Below, piece after piece: positions 1-12,892 of a stretch of 64,000 nucleotides of DNA; position 1 is the first letter of the stretch; every line of letters starts with the position of its first letter. The notes under the pieces were generated by a model. That model was not told the DNA's origin and made no database searches. It saw only the letters and a program-made list of their open reading frames with translations. The DNA comes from Tenodera sinensis (Eukaryota; Arthropoda; Insecta; Mantodea; Mantidae). A program made the translations under genes and the position numbers. Location: positions 54,987,076 through 55,051,075 of the forward strand of contig CM060970.1 of NCBI GenBank assembly GCA_030765045.1, given 5' to 3'.

Positions 1-1298
1 CTCGAGCCAAACCTTTGGGACTAATTTGAAAAAAATGTTTGTCAGGCTTGGGCCAAGCTCGGGCTTGAATATTAAGAGATACAAAATAATTTATTATATT
101 TTTTGGTCACCAATGCTGAAATTCTGAGAGTAGCACATTTATCACGGCATTTCTTTATTAGGAATTCTATATGATTATTCTGCTGAAACACTTTGATGAT
201 GATGATGATGATGATAAATAAACAACAAAATTACACAATTGGGCAGGGCCAGTCCGGGCTGGGGCTCAGACACTGTAACCTCCTCTCGGGCTTGGGCTTG
301 GTTGAAGCCAGACCAAATATAAGAAAGTCAGCCTGCACAGGCCTCTAGTAAGCAGTGCCAGTGTTGCTACAATATTATATCATGTGATTTCTTGAGTCTC
401 CAATAAACATAATTCATTAGTAATATTATTCAAAGTGTGACAATAATTACTTTATTTTATGGAGTAATATAATGTATTACTGATACCCTTTGATGCAATA
501 GTTATTTTACCAGGAAAGAAAGGATAAGTTGCTTTTGAAGCACGTTGTAAACCGTCAGTGTGAGAGGAAAAAACAATACAGCAAGCGCTATTTCAAGTTC
601 ACTTGTGACCACCCCAAGATCGAGTTAGTAACTTGCCAATTACTGACTGAAGTAGTTAAATACTTAATTTAGTATTGCATTCATATCGTTACAATGTGCA
701 TAACTCACAGGCAATATATGTTACATAAAATATTTTTACTTTAATAGCAGTTTATATGCAATGAAAAAGTCTAACTTATAATTGGACATTTGTGATTATA
801 ATTTTCACTGGCTATCATTAACACAGACGTAAATATTCATTAGCCCCAGCAGACCTACATTTTGATTTGACATATTTTATTTTTGAAAATTTCTATACAG
901 ATATTTGTTAATACTGATATGATATTAGTCTTTGTGATAAGTTTTTTAGATAGTAGATGCTGAACATGTAAAGTTTTTGTTCCTCCAGTATCTTTCTCCC
1001 ATTTGTCTACTAAAGATTCACAAAACTTGGTATCAGTGGTAATTATTGGGTAAATTGGTAATTTGTGGATAGAAATATGACTGCTGCACACAACACAGCA
1101 GACTGTCACCAGTCAACTTTGAGTTCCAGGTTGACAAATTCAGTGTATCTAAACTCAAATAGGAAGCCTGTTATAGTAGGAGTGTTGGCTATCATGATCT
1201 AAACTTAAGAGTGATGGCATACTTGCTTCTGATACTTAGCTTATAGTTTTTTCTTTGGATTTGATACCAATATAATAATTGCCATTTGTCTGTTACAG
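1..1298 (+). other. upstream intron sequence, no coding seen
   Basis: This is AT-rich sequence ending in a good acceptor (tgtctgttacag) just before the first visible exon. It carries a short (GAT)n microsatellite near 193-215 and GGGCTTGG-type repeats near 40-70 and 280-305 that may belong to an unclassified dispersed element. No exon, promoter or RNA gene could be supported. Confidence 0.6.
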
Positions 1299-3101
1299 TC
1301 GTGAACCTGTTAAATTGGTCATACCAGAGTGCCAAAACCTGCACAGTTGTGGTGGGGCCAGAAGAAAATGTGCTGATAAAGCAGCCAGCTGACCCTAACC
1401 GCGATCTTAACAGGTCTCGCAACAATCCAGCAGGAGGTAAATACTTGGTCTCCAGTTCTGGGAGTTCAGTGTTGTCCCCTTCTTCATCACCACCGTACCA
1501 AAGTAAATTAGATGTACTGCACCTTCGTTTGCGTAGATCAGTTAACCAGCATGCTTCTCCCGACCTCCCTCTTAGTATGGGCAGCAATGATATAGTGCTG
1601 AATCGTGAAGTAGATGGTGCTGTGCATGCTGTCAGTGAGATGCATGAGACCGAACAGCATGCTTCCAATGTGTCTGTCCCACTTAATGTGTCTATCTTAT
1701 CCGACACTAACGACATGCCTGAAGAAGAAGAAGAGGAAGATGGAAGTGGCTCCCACTACAATTCCAAATCCCATGACCATGCTGTGCAGCGTGATCATCC
1801 TTCATTATATGCTTATGGGCAAGATGAAGTACAGATAGTGAAACTGGGACATGAATCAGTAACGTTGAAGTCTGGTAGTGGAGGTCTGCCTCAACATACA
1901 AGTCCTGATGCCAATAGATTGAATAATGAAGTACAGGATATTCCAATATCCCTTTATGAAGATATTCTTGAGCAGGAAGAAGAAGAAGAGAAACTAGATA
2001 TGACAGGAAGGTCTACTTTAGAACCTTCAGCTGAAACCATCACTGTTGTGCCTCTTAGAAATGAACTAGGTGGTGGAGATCTTCCAGAACTAGGTACTTC
2101 CTGGGATCTAGAGGGCTACAAAGAATTTGGAAAAGCAGAGGAAGAGCATGAAAACAAACTTTACTTTGAGCATGGTGTGATACTAACCTCACAAACACAA
2201 AACACTTCTAACCAGCAGCATGTAGATCAAAGTATAAATGCAACAAGCAGTAATGCTTCTGTTGCAGTGGAACTAACAGCTTTGCCTCGTGTGGATGTTT
2301 TAGAGATTAGGCCTGAGACCAATGTATCCTCCAGGCATGCCAAGAGAGTTTTTGTAAATGTGACAATTGCAACTGAAGGCAAAGGCGAGAGCAGTGATCA
2401 TTCCTTTTCTGGAGATCCCAAATATCAGCCAGTATATGTGCTGTCTGTGTCAGTTCCAACTGGCATGGAGTCAGGTGGGATTAATGTAGGACCAGCTTCA
2501 TCAGTGGTCCTTACTTTGAGCAATGGCACTCAACCTCTTGTTCCCCAGCATGCAAATCTATCCCCTTTTTCTCATTCAGCTCATCCACCTGTTGCTATAA
2601 CCACCACCACTACCACAGAATCTACCACCATTCCTACAACTATGGCAACTTCTGCACCCTTCCATCTCTGGGGTGGAGTCTGTGAATGCTCTTGCCCCTG
2701 CCTAGATGATGACAATGAAAATGATGATGTAACAGAAAGTACTACGGTGCTTGCAGGAGATGTCACTGTTGGTAATGACAAAAATGATTCCCTCTTAGAA
2801 GCTACTACCACACAGATATCAGAATCAACAGAAATTAATCAGCTGGAAACAACTGATATTCTGGAGTTTACAACATCAGAATTGCCAATAACCAGTACAG
2901 AAGCAACTGAAGCAACAGCAGCAGCAGCAGCAAGTACATCATTTGCCACTACAAGTTCTTCCATCACTGATATGCCATCCTCCTCTGAAGTAGAGACAAC
3001 TGTAGAGACAACAGAGTCTGCAGCAAGTTCTGAGTCTAGCAGTAGACTTCCAGAATGTCCCACAGTTACTCCTCCTCCACCAGTTGTTTTGGTTCTGGAA
3101 G
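1299..3101 (+). CDS. Ten-m: Ten-m exon: large extracellular juxtamembrane linker
   Basis: This single 1803-nt exon enters and leaves in the same phase, so it encodes 601 whole codons. It follows acceptor ttgtctgttacag and ends at ctggaag|gtaagg. The protein is mostly low complexity: acidic Glu runs (about 1722-1740 and 1975-1990), Ser/Thr-rich tracts (2600-2640 and 2770-3050), an Ala run from a CAG-type repeat near 2916-2933, and several N-glycosylation sequons. Landmarks are RLRR followed by Ser at 1526-1540 (furin consensus), a conserved-looking stretch with RVFVNVTIAT near 2344-2373, YVLSVSVPT near 2437, and a Cys cluster CECSCPCL near 2683-2706. Teneurins carry this variable linker between the membrane segment and the EGF repeats. 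I assign it to the ectodomain from its phase link to the next exon and its sequons. Confidence 0.9.
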
Positions 3102-4189
3102 GTAAGGCTCACTTCTTCCTTTCTATATTAACATAGCAGTAATTTATCTTTCTTGAAGCAAATCCATTCAATTCATAACAGTTAAGAAAAATTAACATGT
3201 TTGTACAGAAAACTGAACAGAGCAAAAGGAAAGTAGATTACAGGTTGATTATTTACACCTGACCCTGCAGAAATACAGAAGAGAAGGTAGTTTAGGGTGG
3301 GGAGAAAGTCTGGCAGTGTTCTCCTTACGCGGTATGACAGAGAACTTGTAGATGCTTTATAAACAAGACTATTCTTGACCTAAATCTTTCTTGAAGTACT
3401 TGTACATGTTGTATATCACTTCCCATGTCTGAGGGTGCAGAACTCTACTTCCACCCACTTTACTTTTAGCTACAGACTTGGTAGCACAATAATTATATAC
3501 TCTCATTTTGAAGACATGGCAATTGATACCCACTTTGTGCACACACGTGTTACTCTGCTACTATAGACCCAAAGCCCCTCCCAGAAGATAGTGGACTAGT
3601 CCAACTACTGTACATGCTGCTAAGTAGATTCAGAATGAAAAGAATCCTACTGTACATTTGATTATCCAGTACTATCCAAATTATATTTACGGGGGCTGCT
3701 TCCATTGTTGTCGATTGTTGTTGAAGGGCTGGCATTTATTGTGGCTGAAGCTGGCATATTATTTTGAATTTGTCTCCAGTCAAGTTTTTTTGCATGCTTT
3801 GTATAATATGGAAGTAGGGCCCCCACTTTAAACCAGCCCATGCAGCAGCCAAGCCAATAAACAAAGACCAAACCAACCATCATACGCCCACACATGCTAA
3901 GTGTATAAAACCTGTGAAACCAAATATCTCCGATCAGTTTCCCGAGAGTAGCAGAGTACTACGGTCACACCACTGTGATGTTTGACACAGCTTTGAATGG
4001 AACATCTGGAAGAAGAATTTCCACTAGACCACCGTCCACAAGTCTGAATATTCATTCTGTATTTTATGACACCAACCGCGAAAGCTTACGCAATTTGATC
4101 AAATTATATTCATATACAAGATGACCTTGAATGCAAGAAGATCCCCATTTTGCAGAACCTAAGTTGTAATTTAGCAGTTGTGATTTGGT

Positions 4190-4640
4190 CATCATTATGT
4201 AACATTTTTTCTAGACAGAATTAGCAGTTGTTACTTAGTGATAAGTGAATGAAGCAGCAAAGGATGTGAGCCATTTGGTTAGCACAAATTAAGCCAATAA
4301 CCATCTTCAATTGTGATGGCTGTTTGTTTCTAAAATTATTCTAACAAGTGCTTATTTTGTGAAATTTCCTTTATTTTATTTTTAATTTCTATTTACTGGA
4401 GAAGGTGTTCACATTGCTGTGTAAGCATCACTTTCCTTCCTTTTCAACTATAACAGCATAATGTGGCTGTGCTTCAGTACGCTCAAACTTGCTCTTATTC
4501 CTATTACCATACACTAGACGAAAGCTCACACGGCCAATCTTAAATAATTTATTCTTTGCATATTGGTCATGCTGTGTATTTTTACTCTACAAAGAAAGCA
4601 TAAGAGGTGTGATGATTATGCAATGATGTACAGTAAACAA
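4190..4640 (+). repeat. dispersed repeat, copy A
   Basis: This stretch is similar, in inverted orientation, to 44395-45075 and to 10130-10345. Shared blocks include GATTAGCAGTT-like, TAGTGATAAG and GGTTAGCAC segments, and a downstream block around a CATGGCCATGCTTCAATATG-like segment of the other copies. The three copies are diverged, have no clear coding potential, and look like old copies of one non-coding transposable element. Confidence 0.6.
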
Positions 4641-6167
4641 AAAATGCTGCACAGTTTAAATATGTAGATTAGCTAGAGGTATGCATTTACAGCATTTGTT
4701 GCATAAATTGTAAATTATTTGAATATAAAAGCCAACCTCCATGAATTGGGTGTGATTTACTCTAGGCAATTTACATGTGCAAATTTGTTTGGATCTTCAC
4801 ACCCAAAGAGTTAAATGTACATCATTTCAGTTTCCTGTGCCCCTCTAATACCTACAATTAAATACACAATGACACTGTTTCTGTAAGCGTTTATCTCAAT
4901 TATTAGACAGCAAGTAAGCTTTCGTAAGAATAGGTTGCACAAAGAGCGTCAAAGAAAATCTCACTGCACTTTGTGTGTATGTCACATTTATCACTGTACA
5001 AAGCCATGGCCATTTCATTGGTTGATTTAGGCCACGGTGTAAGAATGCACCACTTCTCGTAAATAGTTAAACCAATTACCACAACAAAGGTTACAAAATG
5101 GCATAGAAACTAAATATATGTTTACATTCATGATTTTATTGGCTAAAGGAGGCAGAATGAGTGCATTCAGTTTGTCATACAGACCTCTTCCCATGATTGG
5201 TAGCCATACTTGTTTGGCTAGTTCAGGACATGCCTTTGAAAAGGTTAAAGTCTAAGAGGAAAACTGATGAGTGCTCAGGTTAGCAGTAAAGCTCGGAAGA
5301 CCCCAGAAAATGATGATTTTCTTTAGCACTCTTTGTACAGTTGTATAAAAATAAATTATAGTGGAAAATGAAAGTTATGTGAATACAATACATCAGAACA
5401 TTTTGTAGTTTACTTCTTTTACTAAATATTTTATCTAATATTTACTGGTTGGATAAAATTTTTAAATGTAAGTTTTTTTATCTTATTGACTAAAAACTTC
5501 CATATGACATTTCTTATTTTCAGTCTTTAAACTTTATAAATATAAAAGGGTCCAGCTATGAGTTTATAAAGAATTTAGTGGATTTGCAACAGAAAGAATT
5601 GTTTCCTACATGTATGTGCATGAACTTTAACCATAACACAAACATAAATTGCACAGTGTATTGATAAAGCTTAAAGCATCTGGACTGATGGCTTAACTGA
5701 ACAGCTGCATGACTCAGGTGTCTGGAGACAAAGGTGACTGTTATTGCTTTACTGCACATGTTGGAAGAGTATAACATGTAACACTTGAAGAGCATGCTCA
5801 TTGTAGTATTAGCCTTTAATATATGCTTAAATTAACTAGCATACTTAACATATATTTTACGTAGTATTAAGTATTTAGTTTACTAGTGCTGATACCTTAT
5901 AAATGCCAGCATTTTACTTAAAATAGATTGTACTGAAGGATTCCACTCTTTCCTGCATCTGAAGAACATAGGTTAAATAGAAATATCTGTGCAGATAATC
6001 TGCTGGTGAGCTGAAATAATAAGAATAGTTTCTGTGCTAGCATTTATATCTATTTTTTATTTCTTTTGTGCTTCAGGAGCACAAAACTCTCCTGACCAGT
6101 TCCATGTTTGCTATTCTACCCTTTTTGTGATACCAAGTCATATTCAGTTCTACCAGGAGGGCAAAAA

Positions 6168-7125
6168 CTGGCTGTGTAGTGTTTTGCCTTTCTGCATTCT
6201 TGGCGCTTGCTGCCATCTGCCGCTGCCATAGAAAAGCACAGATGAACCCAAACTACTTTTAAAGGCTTTACTTACAAACTTGATGAAAGAAGATGCTGAA
6301 ACTGGCCACCGTCATTGTCCATACATTTTTGGCACCTCTTTAGGAAACTGTCCATCACCTGCCATAGATCAAGTTGAGAAATTTCCTGGAAGATATTTTG
6401 TTTCAATTCTTCCAAGTTTTGTGGGTTTGTCTTGTACGCTTCCTTTTAAATTACCCCAGAGATAGAAAACACAGAGGTTAGGTTGGGAGGGGGGCCACAA
6501 ATCTCTACTAATAATTTTGTCCCAAAACATACTTTCAGTTGTTCTCATTGAAACATTGGCCATATGAACTGTTGCAGAGTCTTGTTGAAAAAGGCAAAAT
6601 CATGCTCCCTGTCTGTTAATTCCCTAAAAAAGCACAAAATTGTATTTATGTATATATGGGCATAACTTTTGACTTGAAAAAAATTGGTCCTATAACTCAG
6701 AACCTAATGTTGTTCCTGAAGTACCCTTCATAAGGAAAAAATTGGTGTATGGTGTGCCATTAGCAGAGGAATGTTTCTCAAAGCTCCAATAAGCAATTTC
6801 TATCCTTGGGGTAACTTAAAACAAAGTATAGTCAAATCCACACACCCTGGAAGGATTAAAACAAAATATCTGCCAGGAAATTGCTAGCATTTCTCAACGT
6901 GAGCTACGGTAAGTGATGGATAGTTTCCTAAAGAGGTGTCAAAAATGTATGGACAATGACGGTGGCCAGTTTCAGCATCTCTTTTCATAAAGTTGGTAAG
7001 TAAAGCCTTTTAAAGTAGTTTTAAAAGTGTTGTATGGTTTCATCCACACCTTTCTATGATAGCGGCAGATGGCAACAAGTGCCGAGGATGCGGAAAAGCA
7101 AAACACCATGTAGCCCATTCGTAAG
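6168..7125. mobile_element. palindromic mariner/Tc1-superfamily transposase remnant
   Basis: Two copies of the 3' end of one transposase gene face outward. The minus-strand copy reads FQQDSATVH near 6560-6595 and RDLWPPSQPNL near 6480-6510, which are motifs of the DDE region, then WGNLK and its downstream tail to about 6168. The plus-strand copy starts near 6797 (FYPWGNLK) and runs to about 7125 with the same tail, including GGACAATGACGGTGGCCAG, which is present on opposite strands in the two arms. About 330 bp in the middle is unpaired. Neither copy is an intact gene. The arrangement is either an inverted duplication or a second insertion. Confidence 0.8.
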
Positions 7126-8636
7126 TCTTTCACTCTCCTGTTGTTTCCTTAGTTGAGATAGTAAATAGTGTAGATAATCGTAAACAAAAAATGAAATTAT
7201 ATTTATATTTTTAATTCCAAATATTATATAAAATGCTCATTCAAAGATGGCATTAACTATAACTGCTACAAGAGCTACCTTAATCAAGCTTGGACAACAA
7301 AACTGGAGCAACAGCAGAGAACAGCAGTTTATCATAAATGAATTAGGAAGATGCTCTAGTGAGAGGAAATGGAAATAGTAAGGAAATATTAGAAAATGTT
7401 TACTATATAGAATTCTGGAGTTAGTTAATGCACTTTATGTTGGATGTATGAAAGCCAAAAATATCATTGGTTAACCCACAGATAAAATTGGCTTTCTACT
7501 TTATCATGATTGGCATTTCTGTTGTAATATGAACCAAACTCATGTTGGTTTGCTTCCTGTTTTTTCTGGTTCACATTCCTGTTCAATTTATTGTGGACCA
7601 GCCTTTAAGGCAATGTATCTTTGGAATTTTGCAAAAAATGTCAATTTCTTATGTTTTCGTATTTTTGTTAACCATCCCACTGTCATTCATTTGCTAATAC
7701 CCACAACTTTAGAGCTACAAATGGCTATTTAATTGCTCCTGTTTGAGTTAGGCAAAGCTCCGTGTTGAACTTAAAACTCATTTTTACCTTTTCCTTTTTC
7801 CTTTTTATCAGCATTTTTTATTATTCAAAATGCTCCTTGGGCCACACTTTTCTAGTTATTAGCTTAAAATTTTCAAGAGACCTTCAGTAATTGTGGATCT
7901 GAAAATTGTTGTGCACTAATTAAAAATATTAAATACTCAGCTTAAATTATTTTCCATAACTCACATTTTAAACATTGAAAAATTCAATAACATTTATACA
8001 CAAGAACTTTTTTTCTCTTAAATTAACTAAAACTAAGAAATGTCTGCACAACAATTTCTGTTTAGCATGTTCTTTGGCTTACAGATATGTTGTGTCATTT
8101 TTTTCAAAGTACACGCTGCAGAAATTTTGCTGCAACCTATGTTGAACTTCTTCTCTGGGCATCAGGCACTCTATGATAGCATTTATGTGGTGGCAGGATC
8201 CACTCCTCTTCTCCTATTGGCTGTTCAGTGACCAATTGCATTGCACTCTTTCAGTAAGGCTTTCCAGATTGAATTTAGTGGTTTACCTATACATACTGAC
8301 ACATGTTTCCAGCATCAGTAGCCCAGGTAAGAAACTCAACATAGGTTGTAGGAAAGTGTCAGGAGAGAGTACTTTGAAAGCAACTATGTGACCTATTTGG
8401 AAGCCAAAGAACATGCTATGGGCAATGACCGTGTAAGCCTGCATACATATTTAATAATTTTTGTTGCTTGTATACTAAGCTCAAATTAAAAATTTGGCAG
8501 TGGTATGATAAACTGTAAGATCAAAGGAGCATTTCATATTATCATATAGAAAGTGGTTAATTATAAATAAAAAATTGATATCTCATTTATAGTCCCTCAA
8601 ACTTTTGTGTGCATTATATGTTTTATGTTCAAAGTA

Positions 8637-9446
8637 CAGTAGACCCGTTTAATTTGAATTCCAGATAATCCAAACACAAAATCCATAACTTAAAAAAAGC
8701 AATAACTTATTTGTGGTGTAGAGATAGCATTTTTGTTATAGATCTGACAAACTGATTATTAAAACCACACACATCGTAACGAAATGTTTATTGCACAAAA
8801 ATGTTTTGCTGAACTTTGCTATAGGCAATGTGCCTGTACATAATTCATTTAGTCACTGTTAAACTACATATTCACATTTACGTAGGTATCGTACCCGTAA
8901 CTATCACATGTTTATGAGCAGTAATTTCCACTTAACTTGCAAATTTAGCAATATTCTTCTGCCATAAAGAACTGAACCTGCCTGAAGATGTGATGATATG
9001 CCAGCATCACATGAACATCACATCATTTGGTGTTGCAGCAGGGTACTGCTCCACATAGCATTATGCCAACTCAGGGGCATCTGCAGCATCAGAATGAGAT
9101 ACAATATTCTTGAGAAGGTCTTCTCCTTCACTATCTCCATCTTCAGAATTGTTATCGATTGATTCTGAACCATAGTGTCAATGACTTCATCACAGATGTA
9201 TTGATGACCATTATCGTTGACTGATATCCATTTAAGAAGGCAATTTTCCCCTGTATTTTTGCATCCCAGGATTTCTTGAATAAGTTGAACGATATCATTG
9301 CTTGATGCTGGAATGGATTTCTTCAAACACTAGACTTGGTCATAATTTCTTCCACAATTTTTTTTTTTCGTTTTTCAGATATTCCATACATTTCTGAATC
9401 CAAACAGACCATACCCCCAATAAATTCAGATTACTGAGGAGTATGG
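8637..9446 (-). mobile_element. Tigger/pogo-like DNA transposon remnant
   Basis: The left end TA-CAGTAGACCCG and the right end GTATGG-TA are imperfect inverted repeats of about 23 bp flanked by TA, as in pogo/Tigger elements. The minus strand between about 9326 and 9018 has an open frame whose LLKWISVNDNGHQYICDEVI segment resembles the C-terminal acidic part of Tigger/Jerky-type transposases. No DDE core is left, so this is an internally deleted, inactive copy. Confidence 0.7.
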
Positions 9447-10129
9447 TAAAATATTGAAAGCAATCTCAACAAAACTGGATGTTTGGGTTTTTACAGATGC
9501 TTTCCCTTAACCTCTTGTGTTTGTAGGTCAATAAATAAATGAGAATTATATATTTTGCAATACAAATACAATAGGGAGATTCCTGTTGGATCTTAGCATA
9601 TAATAGAAAACTTCAGAAATAAAAACGAATGCCCTTGTAGATGTTATTTCCATATTACAGGTGATGGACAAAGTTAATGAAAACATAATCTCAGTACTTA
9701 AATCTAGTTAACTTATGTTGTTTAGTGCATGCTTATTATGATAGCAAATTTTCACAAAGCAAAATAGTTGCTGTTTAAAATGTTTGATGGTTAACATAAA
9801 TGTATGTATATAGTGTATTTTTGGCAATAACAATGAGCTAATTAGTGCTCAGTCTAACTTTGTGATAAGTGGTTACAATGTGCAGCAAACCTTGGTTAAT
9901 GATTTGTATTTATAAGAAAAAATTCCATTTTTTCTTTTGGATGGGCATATTTGCATTAAACTTGAATTTGCATCATTTTAGTTGAAGAGAGAAACCCAAT
10001 GTTTTCTGTACATGTGTTATCACCATGGACAGTGATGGAATGTTAAACAATTAATGAATGCAACAGAACTGTGCCTTTTGTGGTTGTGAAAGTTATTATC
10101 TGCAGCTGTCAGTACCGTTTTATGGTATT

Positions 10130-10345
10130 ATGGATTACCATACTTCATTGCCTAATTGTTGCACTTCTTATACTTTCTTCATAAAGTAAAAAATGATTTA
10201 TTACTGGCCATGTTAACTTTCAGTGACTAGTGTGTATGGCAACGCGAGTAAAAATGAGTGTGAGCATATGGAGCATGGCCAGGTTACACTGTTCATAGTT
10301 GAAAAGAAATAGACCAAGAGGAAACAAAAGTGGTGCTGCAAGCAA
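10130..10345 (-). repeat. dispersed repeat, copy C
   Basis: The sequence around CTTTCAGTGACTAGTGTGTA and GAGCATGGCCAGGTTACACT is a diverged copy of 44406-44640 in the same orientation, and of 4190-4640 in the opposite orientation. It is shorter than the other two copies. No coding capacity is seen. Confidence 0.6.
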
Positions 10346-10894
10346 TTATCAATGTAATGGTGAAAGCAAAGTTCAATTTCTCTGTTTACTTGAAACTCTG
10401 AAAACATTTATCCAGTATTTGTTTTTCTAGAACTAAATAAAGAACCTATATGAGAATTGGAAATAATATAAATGGCAACCATAGCAGAATCATAAATAAT
10501 TATTCATGGAAGCAGAAAGGATGCCTTTTCTTCTTTCAACATATGAGCTTCTGTATTATTTGATATCACTACCAAGCAATTTTTTGTACCATAGAATCAA
10601 GTAATAGGAACAAAAGTTTTGGCACTGTTCTCTGCATTGTTAGTTTCTTAAGACTTAAATTAATGTGTATATTGTATTATAAGTTATAGGCATTCCATCA
10701 CTGCTGAGGAAAATATGTTGTAGAGGCCTCTGTTTGGTTTAATGCTATTGTAAAACAGTAACACATTCTTGCAGTGGAGTGTGATAAAAAATAGCTGTAT
10801 AGTTTACCGCTTGGCATGCATTTTTAATCTCTGTAATCTTAAATTTTGTGTTAGTTGTTTATTTATGTTTTAAAAATGCTACTTCTTATTGCAG

Positions 10895-11169
10895 GGGGAA
10901 AAATTCCACCAAAATCATTCCCTCCTGATGGCACAACATTTTCACAGATATCCTTGGGTAAAAGACTATCCAAGGAGATCCCTCCATATAGTTACTGGAA
11001 CATGCAGTTCTATCAATCAGAGGCGGCATATGTTAAGTTCGATTACAGCATCCCTCGCGGGGCCAGCATTGGAGTTTATGCACGGAGAAATGCTCTTCCA
11101 ACGCACACACAGTATCACATCTTGGATGTCCTCAGCGGATTCAAAGTCAGAAGTAAAAGAGGCTCACAT
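10895..11169 (+). CDS. Ten-m: Ten-m exon: conserved pre-EGF segment
   Basis: Acceptor acttcttattgcag precedes the exon and donor cat|gtgcgt follows it. The first two bases complete a Gly codon with the previous exon, and the exon ends on a whole codon. The product reads GGKIPPKSFPPDGTTF at the start, then IPPYSYWNMQFYQSE and YSIPRGASIGVYARRNALPT. These are hallmark blocks of the strongly conserved extracellular segment that precedes the EGF repeats in insect teneurins. It is thought to pack as a beta-sandwich-like unit near the EGF stalk. Confidence 0.95.
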
Positions 11170-11367
11170 GTGCGTATTATCTCAGCATAAATTTAAAGCA
11201 GCACTAATTATCATATATGTACTTGCAGTCCAAAAATTTTCAAGCAAATATTTTAATAGTAAAGCACTTTGTTTCACTAGAAATAAAATTCTTTATGCTT
11301 AATGCATGGTGCTTTGAACATTTTATAATAAAAGTCTCTATTCTTTGGAATAGATCTTATATGATAA

Positions 11368-11919
11368 ACTAATGCCGGGATTATGACCAACTTTACTTAA
11401 TGTGACAGGACATAACATGACTAAGAAATCTCGCTAAACTAGAAGCCCTATTATGATACACTTGGGAATGATTCGATTGGTTATTCTTTTACTCAGCAGA
11501 CATAGCAAATATTCAAAGCAGCTCTTTTTCTAATCAGAGCTTATATTTTCCAAAGCTGAAAAGAAAGAGAAAACGAAAGTATGGAGTACTAAACATTTTA
11601 AATGGTAAATAAAGTATGGAGATGGTTATAAACTACTTTAGAAGCAAAAAAAAAAAAAGAAAGTGTTCATGCAAATAGTTACATAGAGAAGCACAATTTA
11701 TTCATGATAGAACTACTCGCCAATAGGTTCAAATTAGTCACATGACCTACAAGCTTGACGTAACATGAACGAAAAGTTTAACATTTCCAAACCCTTAAGT
11801 TATGTTAAGTCATGTTCAACCTTAAATAGCTCCGTTTAATACAAAGTGTTAAATTTTCACTCTATGTCCCATCACATTAAGTCACATTAATTAAAGTTCA
11901 TCGTAATCCTGGCATTAGT
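11368..11919. mobile_element. MITE with long imperfect terminal inverted repeats
   Basis: The left end ACTAATGCCGGGATTATGAC and the right end ATCGTAATCCTGGCATTAGT are inverted copies that extend about 50 bp inward and share TTAATGTGAC and GGGACATA-type blocks. The 552-bp interior shows no transposase. It is probably a non-autonomous DNA transposon; the superfamily is not clear. Confidence 0.65.
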
Positions 11920-12892
11920 ATACTACATGAGAATATTGCAATTCAGTATTGGAAAAAGTTCATTCTTTTCTCTAACAGTAAAATCTAGTACAATAAAGAT
12001 ATGAAAATGATGATAATGAAAGTCCAATGATTATTCACTTAAGAGTAACTATGAGATCACAACATTAGTTTTGAGGATGCACAACAATGAATTGTTAAGA
12101 CAGCACTGTCGCTATCTTTAGATTAAGATCAGAGAGCAACATTACAGGTCTGAGGTTGCTCCAACAAAATGTAGTATGCAGGCATCATCCATAGTCTGGA
12201 TCCATAAGGGAATTCCCCCACAAAATTTAGAAGTAATTAAGAGAATCTGGCAATAGTGATCTGTTCTTTCTTCTCAGTTAATTGTGACAGAACCATTTAA
12301 AAATAACATGTTGCTGCCAGATGATACACCACAAAATGCCTATCCTAAGTCTAGTGATTTTTAACTTGACTTCTGGTTTTTCTACAATGCTTTAAGGATT
12401 TTCACATTCAGAAATAAAGATTTACACTAGTTTTAAGTTAAAATGTCAAATTATAGGTTTACATTTTATCCTGTTCCACAGTTGTATCTGCAAAATAGCT
12501 GACTTGAGTTTTTATTATGACTTTTGTATTTAGAAACAAAAACAATGTAGAAGAAATATGGAAGAAAATTAGAAATAAAGTATAAAAACTTATTAGAAAT
12601 ATACATACTCTTTAGTGCAAATAGTGAGTTAGAAGTGCTGTTTACTAACCTATACAAATGATCACAACCTCAATTTATGGCAATATAATGTTACCTTTCT
12701 TATGCTGCTGACCCCGGGTAAATGCCAGTCAGTCATTTAATGACAGCTAAAATATGTTTTATGAAATTGCTGCTTAAATTTGCATTTCATTCTTTTATCC
12801 AATGATAAGAAAAGTCATTTATTTATATATATTGCAATTGTAGTTCCATATATTTTATTATTTTAAACCAAAAGACACGTGAGGTCATTAAG

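Larger units (their letters stand above)
3102..10894 (+). other. Ten-m intron 1
   Basis: This 7.8-kb intron contains copy A of a dispersed repeat (about 4190-4640), a palindromic transposase remnant (6168-7125), a Tigger-like remnant (8637-9446) and copy C of the dispersed repeat (10130-10345). The rest is AT-rich sequence in which I see no further exon. Confidence 0.8.

Noticed and set aside
1192..1716. 174-codon minus-strand open frame opposite the large linker exon
   Set aside because: It is the antisense shadow of real Ten-m coding sequence and shows no recognisable protein features.
2332..2346. second furin-like basic site RHAKR in the linker
   Set aside because: The Arg is at P5 and not P4, so it does not match the R-x-K/R-R consensus.
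10889..11302. 137-codon frame overlapping the pre-EGF exon
   Set aside because: It is in another frame from the conserved teneurin sequence and lacks any similarity.
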